64,000 nucleotides of DNA from positions 139,821,657 to 139,885,656 of the forward strand of contig OZ038381.1 in NCBI GenBank assembly GCA_964036045.1. Direction: 5' to 3'. The notes beneath the pieces are model-generated. The model was not told the DNA's origin. It saw nothing but the letters and a program-made list of their open reading frames with translations, and searched no databases. Below are positions 43,301 through 54,175 of this stretch, piece by piece. The stretch is from Eutreptiella sp. 'Long Island Sound 2002'. Lineage: Eukaryota > Euglenozoa > Euglenophyceae > Eutreptiales > Eutreptiaceae. The translations under genes and the position numbers were made by a program. Within the stretch, counting starts at the first letter, position 1, and the number at the start of each line of letters is the position of its first letter.

Positions 43301-46300
43301 GGCCTCTGGATGGTTGCTGTTATTTCGTGGTGGCCTCTGGATGGCTGCTGTTATTTCCTGACGGCCTCTGGATGGCTGCTGTTATTTCCTGATGGCCTCT
43401 GGATGGCTGCTGTTATTTCCTGGTGGCCTCTGGATGGTTGCTGTTATTTCCTGATAGCCTCTGGATGGTTGCTGTCATTTCCTGATGGCCTCTGGATGGC
43501 TGCTGTTATTTCCTGTCGGCCTCTGGATGGCTGCTGTTATTTCGTGATGGCCTCTGGATTGCTGCTGTTATTTCCTGGTGGCCTCTGGATGGTTGCTGTT
43601 ATTTCCTGGTGGCCTCTGGATGGTTGCTGTTATTTCGTGGTGGCCTCTGGATGGCTGCTGTTATTTCCTGATGGCCTCTGGATGGGTGCTGTTATTTCCT
43701 GATGGCCTCTGGATGGTTGCTGTTATTTCCTGATAGCCTCTGGATGGTTGCTGTTATTTCCTGATGGCCTCTGGATGGTTGCTGTTATTTCCTGGTGGCC
43801 TCTGGATGGCTGCTGTTATTTCGTGATGGCCTCTGGATGGTTGCTGTTATTTCCTGGTGGCCTCTGGATGGTTGCTGTTATTTCCTGGTGGCCTCTGGAT
43901 GGTTGCTGTTATTTCGTGGTGGCCTCTGGATGGCTGCTGTTATTTCCTGATGGCCTCTGGATGGCTGCTGTTATTTCTTGATGGCCTCTGGATGGTTGCT
44001 GTTATTTCCTGATGGCCTCTGGATGGCTGCTGTTATTTCCTGATGGCCTCTGGATGGCTGCTGTTATTTCGTGATGGCCTCTGGATGGCTGCTGTTATTT
44101 CCTGGTGGCCTCTGGATGGTTGCTGTTATTTCGTGGTGGCCTCTGGATGGCTGCTGTTGTTTCCTGATGGCCTCTGGATGGCTTGGATGGCTGCTGTTAT
44201 TTCCTGATGGCCTCTGGATGGTTGCTGTTATTTCCTGATGGCCTGTGGATGGTTGCTGTTTTTTCCTGATGGCCTCTGGATGGTTGCTGTTGTTTCCTGG
44301 TGGCCTCTGGATGGTTGCTGTTATTTCCTGGTGGCCTCTGGATGGTCGCTGTTATTTCCTGGTGGCCTCTGGATGGTTGCTGTTATTTCCTGATGGCCTC
44401 TGGATGGCTGCTGTTATTTCCTGGTGGCCTCTGGATGGCTGCTGTTATTTCCTGATGGCCTCTGGATGGTTGCTGTTATTTCCTGATAGCCTCTGGATGG
44501 TCGCTATTATTTCCTGATGGCCTCTGGATGGCTGCTGTTATTTCCTGGTGGCCTCTGGATGGCTGCTGTTATTTCGTGATGGCCTCTGGATGGCTGCTGT
44601 TATTTCCTGGTGGCCTCTGGATGGCTGCTGTTATTTCCTGGTGGCCTCTGGATGGTTGCTGTTATTTCCTGATAGCCTCTGGATGGTTGCTGTTATTTCC
44701 TGATGGCCTCTGGATGGCTGCTGTTATTTCCTGGTGGCCTCTGGATGGCTGCTGTTATTTCGTGATGGCCTCTGGATGGTTGCTGTTATTTCCTGGTGGC
44801 CTCTGGATGGTTGCTGATATTCCCTGGTGGCCTCTGGATGGTTGCTGTTATTTCCTGGTTGCCTCTGGATTGCTGCTGTTATTTCCTGGTGGCCTCTGGA
44901 TGGCTGCTGTTATTTCCTGGTGGCCTCCGGATGGCTGCTGTTATTTCCTGGTGGCCTCCGGATGGTTGCTGTTATTTCCTGATGGCCTCTGGATGGCGGG
45001 TGTTATTTCGTGATGGCCTCTGGATGGTTGCTGTTATTTCCTGGTGGCCTCTGGATGGTTGCTGATATTTCCTGGTGGCCTCTGAATGGCTGCTGTTATT
45101 TCGTGATGGCCTCTGGATGGTTGCTGATATTTCCTGGTGGCCTCTGGATGGTTGCTGTTATTTCCTGATGGCCTCTGGATGGTTGCTGTTATTTCCTGGT
45201 GGCCTCTGGATGGTTGCTAATATTTCGTGATGGCCTCTGGATGGTTGCTCTTATTTCCTGGTGGCCTCTGGATGGCTGCTCTTATTTCGTGATGGCCTCT
45301 GGATGGTTGCTGTTATTTCCTGGTGGCCTCTGGATGGTTGCTGATATTTCCTGGTGGCCTCTGGATGGTTGCTGTTATTTCGTGGTGGCCTCTGGATGGT
45401 TGCTGTTATTTCCTGATGGCCTCTGGATGGCTGCTGTTATTTCCTGATGGCCTCTGGATGGCTGCTGTTATTTCCTGATGGCCTCTGGATGGTTGCTTTT
45501 ATTTCCTGATAGCCTCTGGATGGTTGCTGTTATTTCGTGGTGGCCTCCGGATGGCTGCTGTTATTTCCTGGTGGCCTCCGGATGGTTGCTGTTATTTCCT
45601 GGTGGCCTTTGGATGGCGGGTGTTATTTCGTGATGGCCTCTGGATGGTTGCTGTTATTTCCTGGTGGCCTCTGGATGGCTGCTGTTATTTCCTGGTGGCC
45701 TCTGGATGGCTGCTGTCATTTCGTGATGGCCTCTGGATGGTTGCTGATATTTCCTGGTGGCCTCTGGATGGTTGCTGTTATTTCCTGATGGCCTCTGGAT
45801 GGTTGCTGTTATTTCCTGGTGGCCTCTGGATGGTTGCTGTTATTTCCTGATGGCCTCTGGATGGCTGCTGTTATTTCCTGGTGGCCTCTGGATGGCTGCT
45901 GTTATTTCGTGATGGCCTCTGGATGGTTGCTCTCATTTCCTGGTGGCCTCTGGATGGCTGCTGTTATTTCGTGATGGCCTCTGGATGGTTGCTGTTATTT
46001 CCTGGTGGCCTCTGGATGGTTGCTGATATTTCCTGGTGGCCTCTGGATGGTTGCTGTTATTTCCTGGTGGCCTCTGGATGGCTGCTGTTATTTCCTGATG
46101 GCCTCTGGATGGCTGCTGTTATTTCGTGATGGGCTCCGGATGGTTGCTGTTATTTCCTGGTGGCCTCTGGATGGTTGCTGATATTTCCTGGTGGCCTCTG
46201 GATGGTTGCTGTTATTTCCTGGTGGCCTCGGGATGGCTGCTGTTATTTCCTGATGGCCTCTGGATGGCTGCTGTCATTTCCTGGTGGCCTCTGGATGGTT

Positions 46301-48286
46301 GCTGTTATTTCCTGGTGGCCTTTGGATGGCGGGTGTTATTTCGTGATGGCCTGTGGATGGTTGCTGTTATTTCCTGATGGCCTCTGGATGGTTGCTGTTA
46401 TTTTCTGGTGGCCTCTGGATGGCTGCTGTTATTTCGTGATGGCCTCTGGATGGCTGCTGTTATTTCCTGATGGCCTCTGGATGGTTGCTGTTATTTCGTG
46501 ATGGCCTCTGGATGGTTGCTGATATTCCCTGGTGGCCTCTGGATGGTTGCTGTTATTTCCTGATGGCCTCTGGATGGCTGCCGTTATTTCCTGATGGCCT
46601 CTGGATGGCTGCTGTTATTTCCTGATGGCCTCTGGATGGTTGCTGTTATTTCCTGATAGCCTCTGGATGGTTGCTGTTATTTCCTGATGGCCTCTGGATG
46701 GCTGCTGTTATTTCCTGGTGGCCTCTGGATGGCTGCTGTTATTTCGTGATGGCCTCTGGATGGGTGCTGTTATTTCCTGGTGGCCTCTGGATGGCTGCTG
46801 TTATTTCGTGATGGCCTCTGGATGGTTGCTGTTATTTCCTGGTGGCCTCTGGATGGTTGCTGATATTTCCTGGTGGCCTCTGGATGGTTGCTGTTATTTC
46901 CTGGTGGCCTCTGGATGGCTGCTGTTATTTCCTGGTGGCCTCTGGATGGCTGCTGTTATTTCCTGGTGGCCTCCGGATGGCTGCTGTTATTTCCTGGTGG
47001 CCTCCGGATGGTTGCTGTTATTTCCTGGTGGCCTTTGGATGGCGGGTGTTATTTCGTGATGGCCTCTGGATGGTTGCTGTTATTTCCTGGTGGCCTCTGG
47101 ATGGTTGCTGTTATTTCCTGGTGGCCTTTGGAGTGGGTGTTATTTCGTGATGGCCTCTGGATGGTTGCTGTTATTTCCTGGTGGCCTCTGGATGGTTGCT
47201 GTTATTTCCTGGTGGCCTCCGGATGGCTGCTGTTATTTCGTGATGGCCTCTGGATGGTTGCTGATATTTCCTGGTGGCCTCTGGATGGTTGCTGTTATTT
47301 CCTGATGGCCTCTGGATGGTTGCTGTTATTTCCTGGTGGCCTCCAGATGGTTGCTGTTATTTCCTGATGGCCTCTGGATGGCTGCTGTTATTTCCTCGTG
47401 GCCTCTGGATGGCTCCTGTTATTTCGTGATGGCCTCTGGATGGTTGCTGATATTTCCTGGTGGCCTCTGGATGGCTGCTGTTATTTCGTGATGGCCTCTG
47501 GATGGTTGTTGTTCTTTCCTGGTGGCCTCTGGATAGTTGCTGTTATTTCGTGGTGGCCTCCGGATGGCTGCTGTTATTTCCTGGTGGCCTCTGGATGGCT
47601 GCTGTTATTTCCTGGTGGCCTCTGGATGGCTGCTGTTATTTCCTGGTGGCCTCCGGATGGCTGCTGTTATTTCCTGGTGGCCTCCGGATGGTTGCTGTTA
47701 TTTCCTGGTGGCCTCTGGATGGTTGCTGTTATTTCCTGGTAGCCTCTGGATGGTTGCTGTTATTTCCTGATGGCCTCTGGATGGCTGCTGATATTTCCTG
47801 ATGGCCTCTGGATGGCTGCTGATATTTCCTGATGGCCTCTGGATGGCTGCTGATTTTTCCCGGTGGCCTCTGGATGGTTGCTGATATTTCCTGGTGGCCT
47901 ACGGATGGCTGCTGTTCTTTCCTGGTGGCCTCTGGATGGCTGCTGTTATTTCCTGGTGGCCTCTGGATGGTTGCTGTTATTTCCTGATGGCCTCTCGATG
48001 GTTGCTGTTATTTCCTGATGGCCTCTGGATGGTTGCTAATATTTCGTGGTGGCCTCTGGATGGTTGCTGTTATTTCCTGGTGGCCTCTGGATGGTTGCTG
48101 TTATTTCGTGGTGGCCTCTGGATGGCTGCTGTTATTTCCTGGTGGGCTCTGGATGGTTGCTGATATTTCCTGGTGGCCTCTGGATGGTTGCTCTTTTTTC
48201 CTGGTTGCCTGTGGATGGTTGCTGTTATTTCCTGGTGGCCTCTGGATGGTTGCTGTTATTTCCTGGTGGCCTCTCGATGGTTGCTG
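31341..48286. repeat. 31-bp minisatellite array, block 3
   Basis: About 547 further units. Variant use shifts along the block: GCTGTTATTTGC and GGTGACCTG variants are common from 32 to 37 kb, the TTCGTGATGG variant dominates 41.5-47.5 kb, and one-base-longer units (GGTTTGCTG) occur near 42410-42480. A defective unit (GGTGGCCCGAAGG) sits at about 32877. The array decays at 48286 (TTGCTGGCCTGATCG). Confidence 0.97.
33531..36965. repeat. Higher-order duplications of 620 and 1,829 bp in the array
   Basis: The same order of variants recurs from 33531 to 34151 to 34771 (offset 620 = 20 units) and from 34771 to 36600 (offset 1,829 = 59 units). The near identity over these spans shows recent in-register amplification. 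The rare variant CTCTGGTTGGCTGC marks copies near 33590, 34210 and 36040. Confidence 0.85.
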
Positions 48287-49405
48287 GCCTGATCGATGAT
48301 CTTTTGGAACGGTGGATCAGACACATAGTCAGGATTAGTTGAATCTGAAACTGGGTTGTGCAGTGGCAGATTGCCACGCCCGTAGGCTTTCTAGTATGCA
48401 ACAGGCACCATGACTGTGGGCTGAAAAAGACAGTGGTGTGAAGACTGCGCACAGCCCCCACAGGACCACTGTCCATCCGCCCACAACTCTTGTTCTGCGG
48501 TGAACATCGGCGGTCTTGAGGACCTACAGAGAACGCAGTGTCAGTTGACACCACGTCTCATCTATGTTGCGCATTAACACTGCATGCAGCGCGCAAGAAA
48601 TCCACCCCTCATGCAGCCCATGCCTGGTGTACACATTGTGACACATTGCATCCTGCAAGTTGAAGGAAATATTTGGTACGAGGTAGGGCTTCCAAATTTG
48701 TCCTCATCAAATTTGTCTCTTTCTAACACCCCCCCCCCCCCGGTAGCATATCAACTGCATGCGGCACCTATTTTGCAGGATGCACACAACCTGCTCCGAC
48801 CTGTCGATGCACAATGTTGCGGAGACCAAGGACAAAATCGATTCCTTCATCCAATACCAAAAGCTTACCCGTGGTGTGTTGGTGGTGCGGTCTTCCAGGG
48901 ACTCATTCTTCCTGCCGAGGACCGCTTTGGATGGCAGTTGACTGCAGGCGTATGCCTCCCAACCCCCTCCTGTGGACAGCGGTTGGTGGCCCAGTGATGG
49001 TCGAGTCCTACTACTTTTTTGGTGTTCCTGCACAGCGCATTTACAAGCTGCCACGCGCAGCATGCGCATTGAGCAATTTTTGGGGCCAGGAGATGGGGCA
49101 ATGGGGCTTTTGAACTTGGGGGTCAATAGACCCCCCCAAAACTGGGGGGGGGGGCGGGAAAGTCTCGGAAAAGGCCTTAATTGACAGGGCCATTAATCAG
49201 GTGTCATGAACTCTAGTGCCGAAAGTGCTGAAAATTTTTTTGAGCATCGACAATGGTTCACGAAAAGGAAAGCAAGTGACAACGGTTTTTGCCATTTTTT
49301 TGGGGGTCTGGGTCACCTCTGAGGCGCGGGGGTCAGTGTCGGTAGCATTTTGGGGTCCCGTCAATTGGGCCCCTTTGCGGGGGCTCAAGGCCGCCTGAAG
49401 GCCCA
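48287..49405. other. Right flank of the minisatellite; weak exon candidates, poly-C/G runs
   Basis: At 48661-48684 a segment reading EGNIWYEV, preceded by CCTGCAAG.T and followed by a GAG|GTAGGG donor, is a near copy of the motif at 4164-4187. At about 48779-48935, after ATTTTGCAG, an open plus-strand stretch includes NVAETKDKIDSFIQYQKLTR and could be an exon of an unidentified gene. Homopolymers lie at about 48729-48740 (C) and 49145-49154 (G). Confidence 0.35.
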
Positions 49406-50040
49406 ACCAATATGTATGTTTACTTTCATTTGTCTGTGAGTGACGTTTTGCTTTTGGGTGATACTGCATTGCCCGCCAAAGTGATACCACCAGTGCTTTG
49501 TTGTATCATAGTTGCTCTTTTTGCATAACACATTCATTTGATGCATCCTTATTTATCATGATTGTGGCTTTGCTGCGAGGCTGGTGACCATGGGAGGGGA
49601 AGTCTGAGGGCAGGTTGAGATATGTGCCCGTGGGGTGGGGCAAAATGGCCCTACATGCCAACCCCAAAGTCATGAAGTTAGCGATTGGGGTTTTGTCACT
49701 ATGGCTTCATGAACGGGCTCCCCAACTCTCTTGATGCCTTTCCCACAAGCAGAGGGGCAGATTGCGGGTCCTCAGCCATACGTTAGCGACAACCTTGGTG
49801 TACCGCTGCCACACCGTGTAGAATGGTTGTCACCGCATGACCATAGCCTAAGGTTTTGGACATGAGACACTGACATGCTTTTTTTTCTGTTGTCGCGTAC
49901 TGACATGCTTTCCGTTGCCCATTTAGCTCACCGCGCAGCAATCCTTAGGGGAATTGGGCGCTGTTGGTATCATCTCGCAAAAGCGAGCGTCCGTTTGGCG
50001 GATTCTCTATCTATCTTTGCTTCCCCTGTACGTTTATCCA
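49406..50040. repeat. Dispersed ~630-bp repeat, copy 1 (uninterrupted)
   Basis: Runs from AATATGTATGTTTA to CCTGTACGTTTATCCA. It matches 54974-56575 in the same orientation at high identity, apart from small indels and the hAT insertion in the second copy. At 49711-49718 it carries GAACGGGC uninterrupted. No coding potential recognised and no retroelement features. Confidence 0.88.
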
Positions 50041-50552
50041 ACCTCTTTTGCTTTTCTTGTTGTTCCTACCGTTCCTATGTGAAGGCATGCATGTATCTAG
50101 AAAATGAGGATTGCTGCCATCAATTGCTATTTGCCGCTGCCGCCAACAAGGGTAGTAGGCATTAGGCCCCTCCACCAAGATATGCAGTCCCCGGACACAA
50201 GTGTGTCTCCGGCCCAAGCTCCATTGAGAACACCCCCAAGAGCCAAGGAGCGGCAGTGCTACTACGTTGGACACCACTGCAGAGAACCAACGGGGGGGGG
50301 GAATGCGGATTGCTGGTACCAACTGCTATCTAGCGCTGCGCTATTGCTTAGGTGTCACAACTTGCCCCCCCCCCTAGGACCCCGTATATGCACGATATGA
50401 GAATATTGTACATGTCTATTTTGAGTATGCTATTTGACATGTGTGACCAATGTTTTTACGAGCGCTGTGTGACACCCGATGAAATAGGTGTTGATGTGTT
50501 AGCCTTCTGTATCCACTTCTTCTAGTGTGTTGTATTTGACGTTTTTCTGAAG
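50041..50552. other. Non-coding stretch with a short direct repeat
   Basis: A block GGATTGCTG..AACTGCTAT..GCGCTGC type sequence occurs near 50107 and 50307. G and C homopolymers lie near 50290 and 50366. No gene recognised. Confidence 0.5.
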
Positions 50553-50845
50553 CTGGCCGAACTCGATGCCAGCTTTTGGCTAACACTGCAAACAACTATG
50601 TGTATATGCAATTTTTGACCTCTCTGGCTGCAATTTGGGCCAGCTTTTTGGTTTCTCAGTGAATAGGTATAGTTATTTTCATTTTTCTTTAGGTTGGCCA
50701 AAATTTCGGCCAGTCTATTCACTATTCAAGCACTCATATTCCGGTTTTTTGTCGGTCCGGCCGAAATTTTGGCCAGCTTTTCCTATTTTTGCACATGTAA
50801 GCAATTGTTTCCCCTTCGAACACACCTGGCCGAAATGTCGGCCAG
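50553..50845. promoter_or_regulatory. Five ~70-bp-spaced 20-bp palindromes (CTGGCCGAAATTTCGGCCAG type), left cluster
   Basis: Occurrences at 50553-50572, 50624-50643, 50694-50713, 50757-50776 and 50826-50845, with start spacings 71, 70, 63 and 69. The outer GGCC..GGCC arms are kept while the intervening 43-51 bases share almost nothing beyond T-rich flanks. This pattern suggests constraint on the palindrome, such as a protein-binding site. The cluster lies upstream of the decayed plus-strand gene at 51031. Confidence 0.7.
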
Positions 50846-51030
50846 GTTGCAATGGTCATTGTTCATGAGTATTACACCTTACACTCCTACATAGCTGCTT
50901 TCTTGTCACAGCATTAATGTCTTCTGCTACTACTATAAATGTCATACATGCTGCAGTTGCTGGTGCTTTTGCTACTACAGCCAAAGGGGTGTAGCGAAAT
51001 GCATTACGTGGTGGGAATCTGCAAAAGCTT

Positions 51031-53108
51031 TTGCAATTCCGCCTCATGTTGCGGAAAAATCGCAGGAGCCGGCATTCTATGGCACAGTTGAAGGCTGCTG
51101 CCACCGAGAAGAAGCCCCCACGATGGTACTTGACATTTTTGTCACAGTTCCATGCCCTGTACTGCCTTCTATGTCGTATGGCCCTCCCATACTCTAACTG
51201 TGGGTCTGATTACAACTGGGGTATTATGTCGTGCCGCCAACGCCGCAAGGTAGGAGTCCTTGGTTAGTCTACCATTAAGCAGGAGTCCAGTCACCATCGT
51301 GCTGGATTAGCACCACACAACTTGTGGAACACCATGCACCGTAGGCAACTTTGTATATGGTTGGATAATGTGATGCGTTACAGGTTGGGAGCTGATCCCC
51401 ATTGACCAGACTTAACCCTTAACTGTATAGCCTTTGCTGTTTTGCACACTACTGCCCTGCCTCCATACCCGGGTCTGCCGGATCTCGTCGAAATTGAGGC
51501 CAGGGTACCAAAGGTTGCAGTTTCGCTCACATATAGCATTGTTTGATCGTATTGATGTTGCCAACCAAGGTATTCAGAGAGTTTGGGTTCGTGCTCCTTT
51601 AGATATTGCCAAAAAAAGTGTTCGTTCTCTCAATTGGAGACCCTTTTTCCTGTCTGAGCTCCGCTCCGGCACACACAAAGAGCTTTTGCAACTTGTGGTT
51701 GACCTGTCATGTGTGGAACACCGCACCAGGCATTGTGTTCCGCTGCTTGTGGACATCAAATACACTTTGCACTACTGCAAGCTGTGTTATGGTGCCGCTT
51801 ATGTTCCGTGGAATGTACCGCAACTACTGTTGGATTTTCCTTTGGTATACAGTGTGTGGCATAGCTATAAGTGCTGCGTTGAATTGATCTATAGGGCCTT
51901 CTTACCATGTCATTAAGTTTTTGGAGCAGGGTAATAGCCTTCAAGTTGGGTCTATCCTCCCTCGCAAGGTCAAGGTCATCCATATGGAGAAGACCTTGCT
52001 TGGACTCATGCTAGCCACATCGTCCAATAGAGACAAACTAGATGAGCGTGTAACTGCCCTGCTAAGTAGCTAGCGGGACTTGACACCCATTCAACGCAAG
52101 GGTCTGCGTATGTTATTAGCCCTTAAGGTTTTGTTGTACAGATACTGTCCAACTGCTCTCAGCATTGGGACTGTGGTGCGTGAGTGCAACTGGGAGGGCC
52201 AGGGGGCAGGTTCCAGGATTGTGGCTAAGCATGCACTTGAGATGTCCCTACTGCTCATGCTGAACATCCTAAAGCCCGAGGAGCAGTTAGCCATGGAGTA
52301 TGTGAAAACCACTGCTGTTGCTCTTCTGTTTTGGAGTCCGTGGCATTCCTCCTCCCTAGGGTGTATCCACTCTGAGGAGCTGGGCGAGGCACTTCTAAGT
52401 CGGTTCTCAGCTCACTGTCGTCGCAACACTGCCTGTACCAGTGTCCTACAGTCGTCTGATTTGTTTCTGACACTTCCCCCGTCCAACCCGGGGAGAAAGT
52501 TTTGCGTGGTGTGCTGACTGATACATCCGTGGCAATTTTCTTTGCCAATGTGAAACAATTCATCTTGACAGCCCATACGCAGAGCATGCCCACATGTGTT
52601 CCCGTTCCCGACTATGTAGTTGAGGTGAGAAGACTGGATGCAGTTGATGATCTGTCTTTCCCTGGTACCATATCTAGGACACGAATCACCAAAGACCGGT
52701 TGAAAGTGGTTATGTGGCATTCAATGCAAAATCTGGTTGCGCGTACCAGGGTTCCTGACGGTGTTGAGGATTTTTTACAAACAAACGCACCCGCTCGCAC
52801 TGCTGCCCCGCAAGGGGTATTGTGTACTGCACATGCTTCAATCCGCGCTACCAAGGGTGCACCGCTTGCTGCTCCTGGTGGGATTGCCTTGCCCCCAAAG
52901 CCATCCCCTAAGCCCCGAGCCAGACCCCCCCCCCCCCAGCACGCCCTTGGGTAGTGCAGGCCCCTGCCCTGCCCCTGATGATTTCTCCATTGCCAGTGAT
53001 TCTTGTGATAGTGACCGGAAGATGGATTGTGATGCAGACAACGTTGCCTCCTTTGAAGCCTTAGATGAGGCGGAACGCATCGGTGTGGATACCCAGGACT
53101 GGGACTGA
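51031..53108 (+). pseudogene. Frameshifted remnant of a large unknown gene
   Basis: Protein-like sequence runs across this interval but in several frames: 51031-51267 (with LTFLSQFHALYCLLCRMALP), 51434-51916 (with KYTLHYCKLCYGAAYVPWNV), a switch near 51912, a TAG near 52073, 52080-52500, a switch at a G-rich spot near 52490, 52502-52930, and a last switch at a poly-C run near 52930 giving an acidic tail ending DTQDWD before TGA at 53106-53108. Removing these few lesions would leave one long protein. I do not recognise the family. It is either a decaying gene or a gene whose homopolymers were miscalled, since two of the shifts fall at or beside homopolymer runs. Confidence 0.55.
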
Positions 53109-53200
53109 TTTCTGTGTGCAGCTGTGTTTGTCACCGTGGTATGGGTTCTGCCACGCATTGCCAGTGATTTTGGTGTGTCCATTCTGTGTTTTGCGTTTTT

Positions 53201-53359
53201 TTGGCCGAAATTTCGGCTAGAGTTGTTGTTTGGCCATATGTGTACCCCCGAAATACAAGTGACATGCATTTCTGGCCGAAATTTCGGCCAGCTTATCGGA
53301 ATTGTATTTCTGCACAGTGGTTGAACATGCAGAGCAGTGCTGGCCAAAATTTCGGCCAA
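53201..53359. promoter_or_regulatory. Three 20-bp palindromes, right cluster
   Basis: Occurrences at 53201-53220, 53272-53291 (a perfect 20-bp palindrome, CTGGCCGAAATTTCGGCCAG) and 53340-53359, spaced 71 and 68 bp. They lie between the end of the plus-strand remnant (53108) and the stop of the minus-strand gene (53377). Confidence 0.7.
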
Positions 53360-53376
53360 GTTAATGACGCAATGAC

Positions 53377-53670
53377 TCAAAGACGCAAGCAGCAAAAGGC
53401 TGAACTAATGATACAGGGAATAGGGACTCCACAACGCATTGCCATCACTTCCGCACGGCCTGACTCTGCAATGAGTTTGCCTGTGCTTGTTTCAACGAGG
53501 GACTCCCTAGCACCCTGAATACTAATCAGACCAGTATCAGATGTTTTACGAATAGGCTGAGCAACAGGCCTGTGCAACAATCCCCGCAACCCCTCATATT
53601 TGGGTTCCTTCCAAAGAGGTGCCTTAATTACTGCTGACCACGGTGGCCAAGGGTTTTCTTCAGTCCCGGT
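53377..53670 (-). CDS. Last exon of an unidentified minus-strand gene
   Basis: Open minus-strand segment after CTAG, reading TGTEENPWPPWSAVIKAPLW and onwards through ARESLVETSTGKLIAESG to a stop at 53377. Composition and lack of stops look coding. It joins in phase to the exon at 53957-54175 if the 286-base interval between them is an intron (CAG|GTGTGA donor). No domain recognised. Confidence 0.45.
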   Translation of the reverse strand, partial: TGTEENPWPPWSAVIKAPLWKEPKYEGLRGLLHRPVAQPIRKTSDTGLISIQGARESLVETSTGKLIAESGRAEVMAMRCGVPIPCIISSAFCCLRL

Positions 53671-53808
53671 CTAGCTGCCATAGGCTACCTTCAGGTGTGA
53701 TGCGATAGGGCATTGCCTTTTGGCCATCTCGATAGTACCAAGTGTAGCTGCAGAGAGGTGATGTCACAGAGTGGGATCCTATTGTGTATTAATTCAACCA
53801 CACACAAG

Positions 53809-53828
53809 CTGGCCGATTTTTCGGCCAA
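53809..53828. promoter_or_regulatory. Ninth 20-bp palindrome, inside the predicted intron
   Basis: CTGGCCGATTTTTCGGCCAA. It keeps the GGCCGA/TCGGCC arms and lies in the predicted intron of the minus-strand gene, 450 bp beyond the right cluster. Confidence 0.7.
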
Positions 53829-53956
53829 GTCGGTCGATTTATTCGAATAAAAACCCCTGTTTGATGAAAACATACCTCTGGTGCTGTTGACAAGCCCATT
53901 GGCAACCGCCTCGGGATGAAGTATGTGCCAGGACCACATCTGGGCCTTTTTCACAC

Positions 53957-54175
53957 CTGTTTTTTTTTTTTGAGACCAGGTAGGGTACTTTTTGTCCCAT
54001 CCGTGTAACCTACGATTTCTCGCAGTTGGTCAGGCATGATGCCTTCCACTTCCTTGAACGCGCCGAGTGCGGAATGTAATCCACGCTTCTCCATGGCCGC
54101 CATGGCATCTACTGCAGCAGTAAAAGCAAATTTCACCAAACGCCCAACACCACCCCACTGTTTGGCAACAACAGT
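53957..54175 (-). CDS. Exon of an unidentified minus-strand gene
   Basis: 219 bases (73 codons) begin after a good acceptor (TTCTCCTCTGCAG on the minus strand) and end at CAG|GTGTGA. The peptide starts TVVAKQWGGVGRLVKFAF and includes AAMEKRGLHSALGAF and PDQLREIVGYTDGT, then an A12 run giving lysines. The sequence looks like a genuine soluble, helical protein segment, but I do not recognise it. The A12 run could instead mark a retroposed copy. Confidence 0.5.

Noticed and set aside
50553-50845. CRISPR-like array: 20-bp palindromic repeats separated by 43-51-bp unique spacers.
   Set aside because: Repeats vary at several positions and number only five, the setting is eukaryotic and no cas-like gene is present. 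Dispersed binding sites explain it better.
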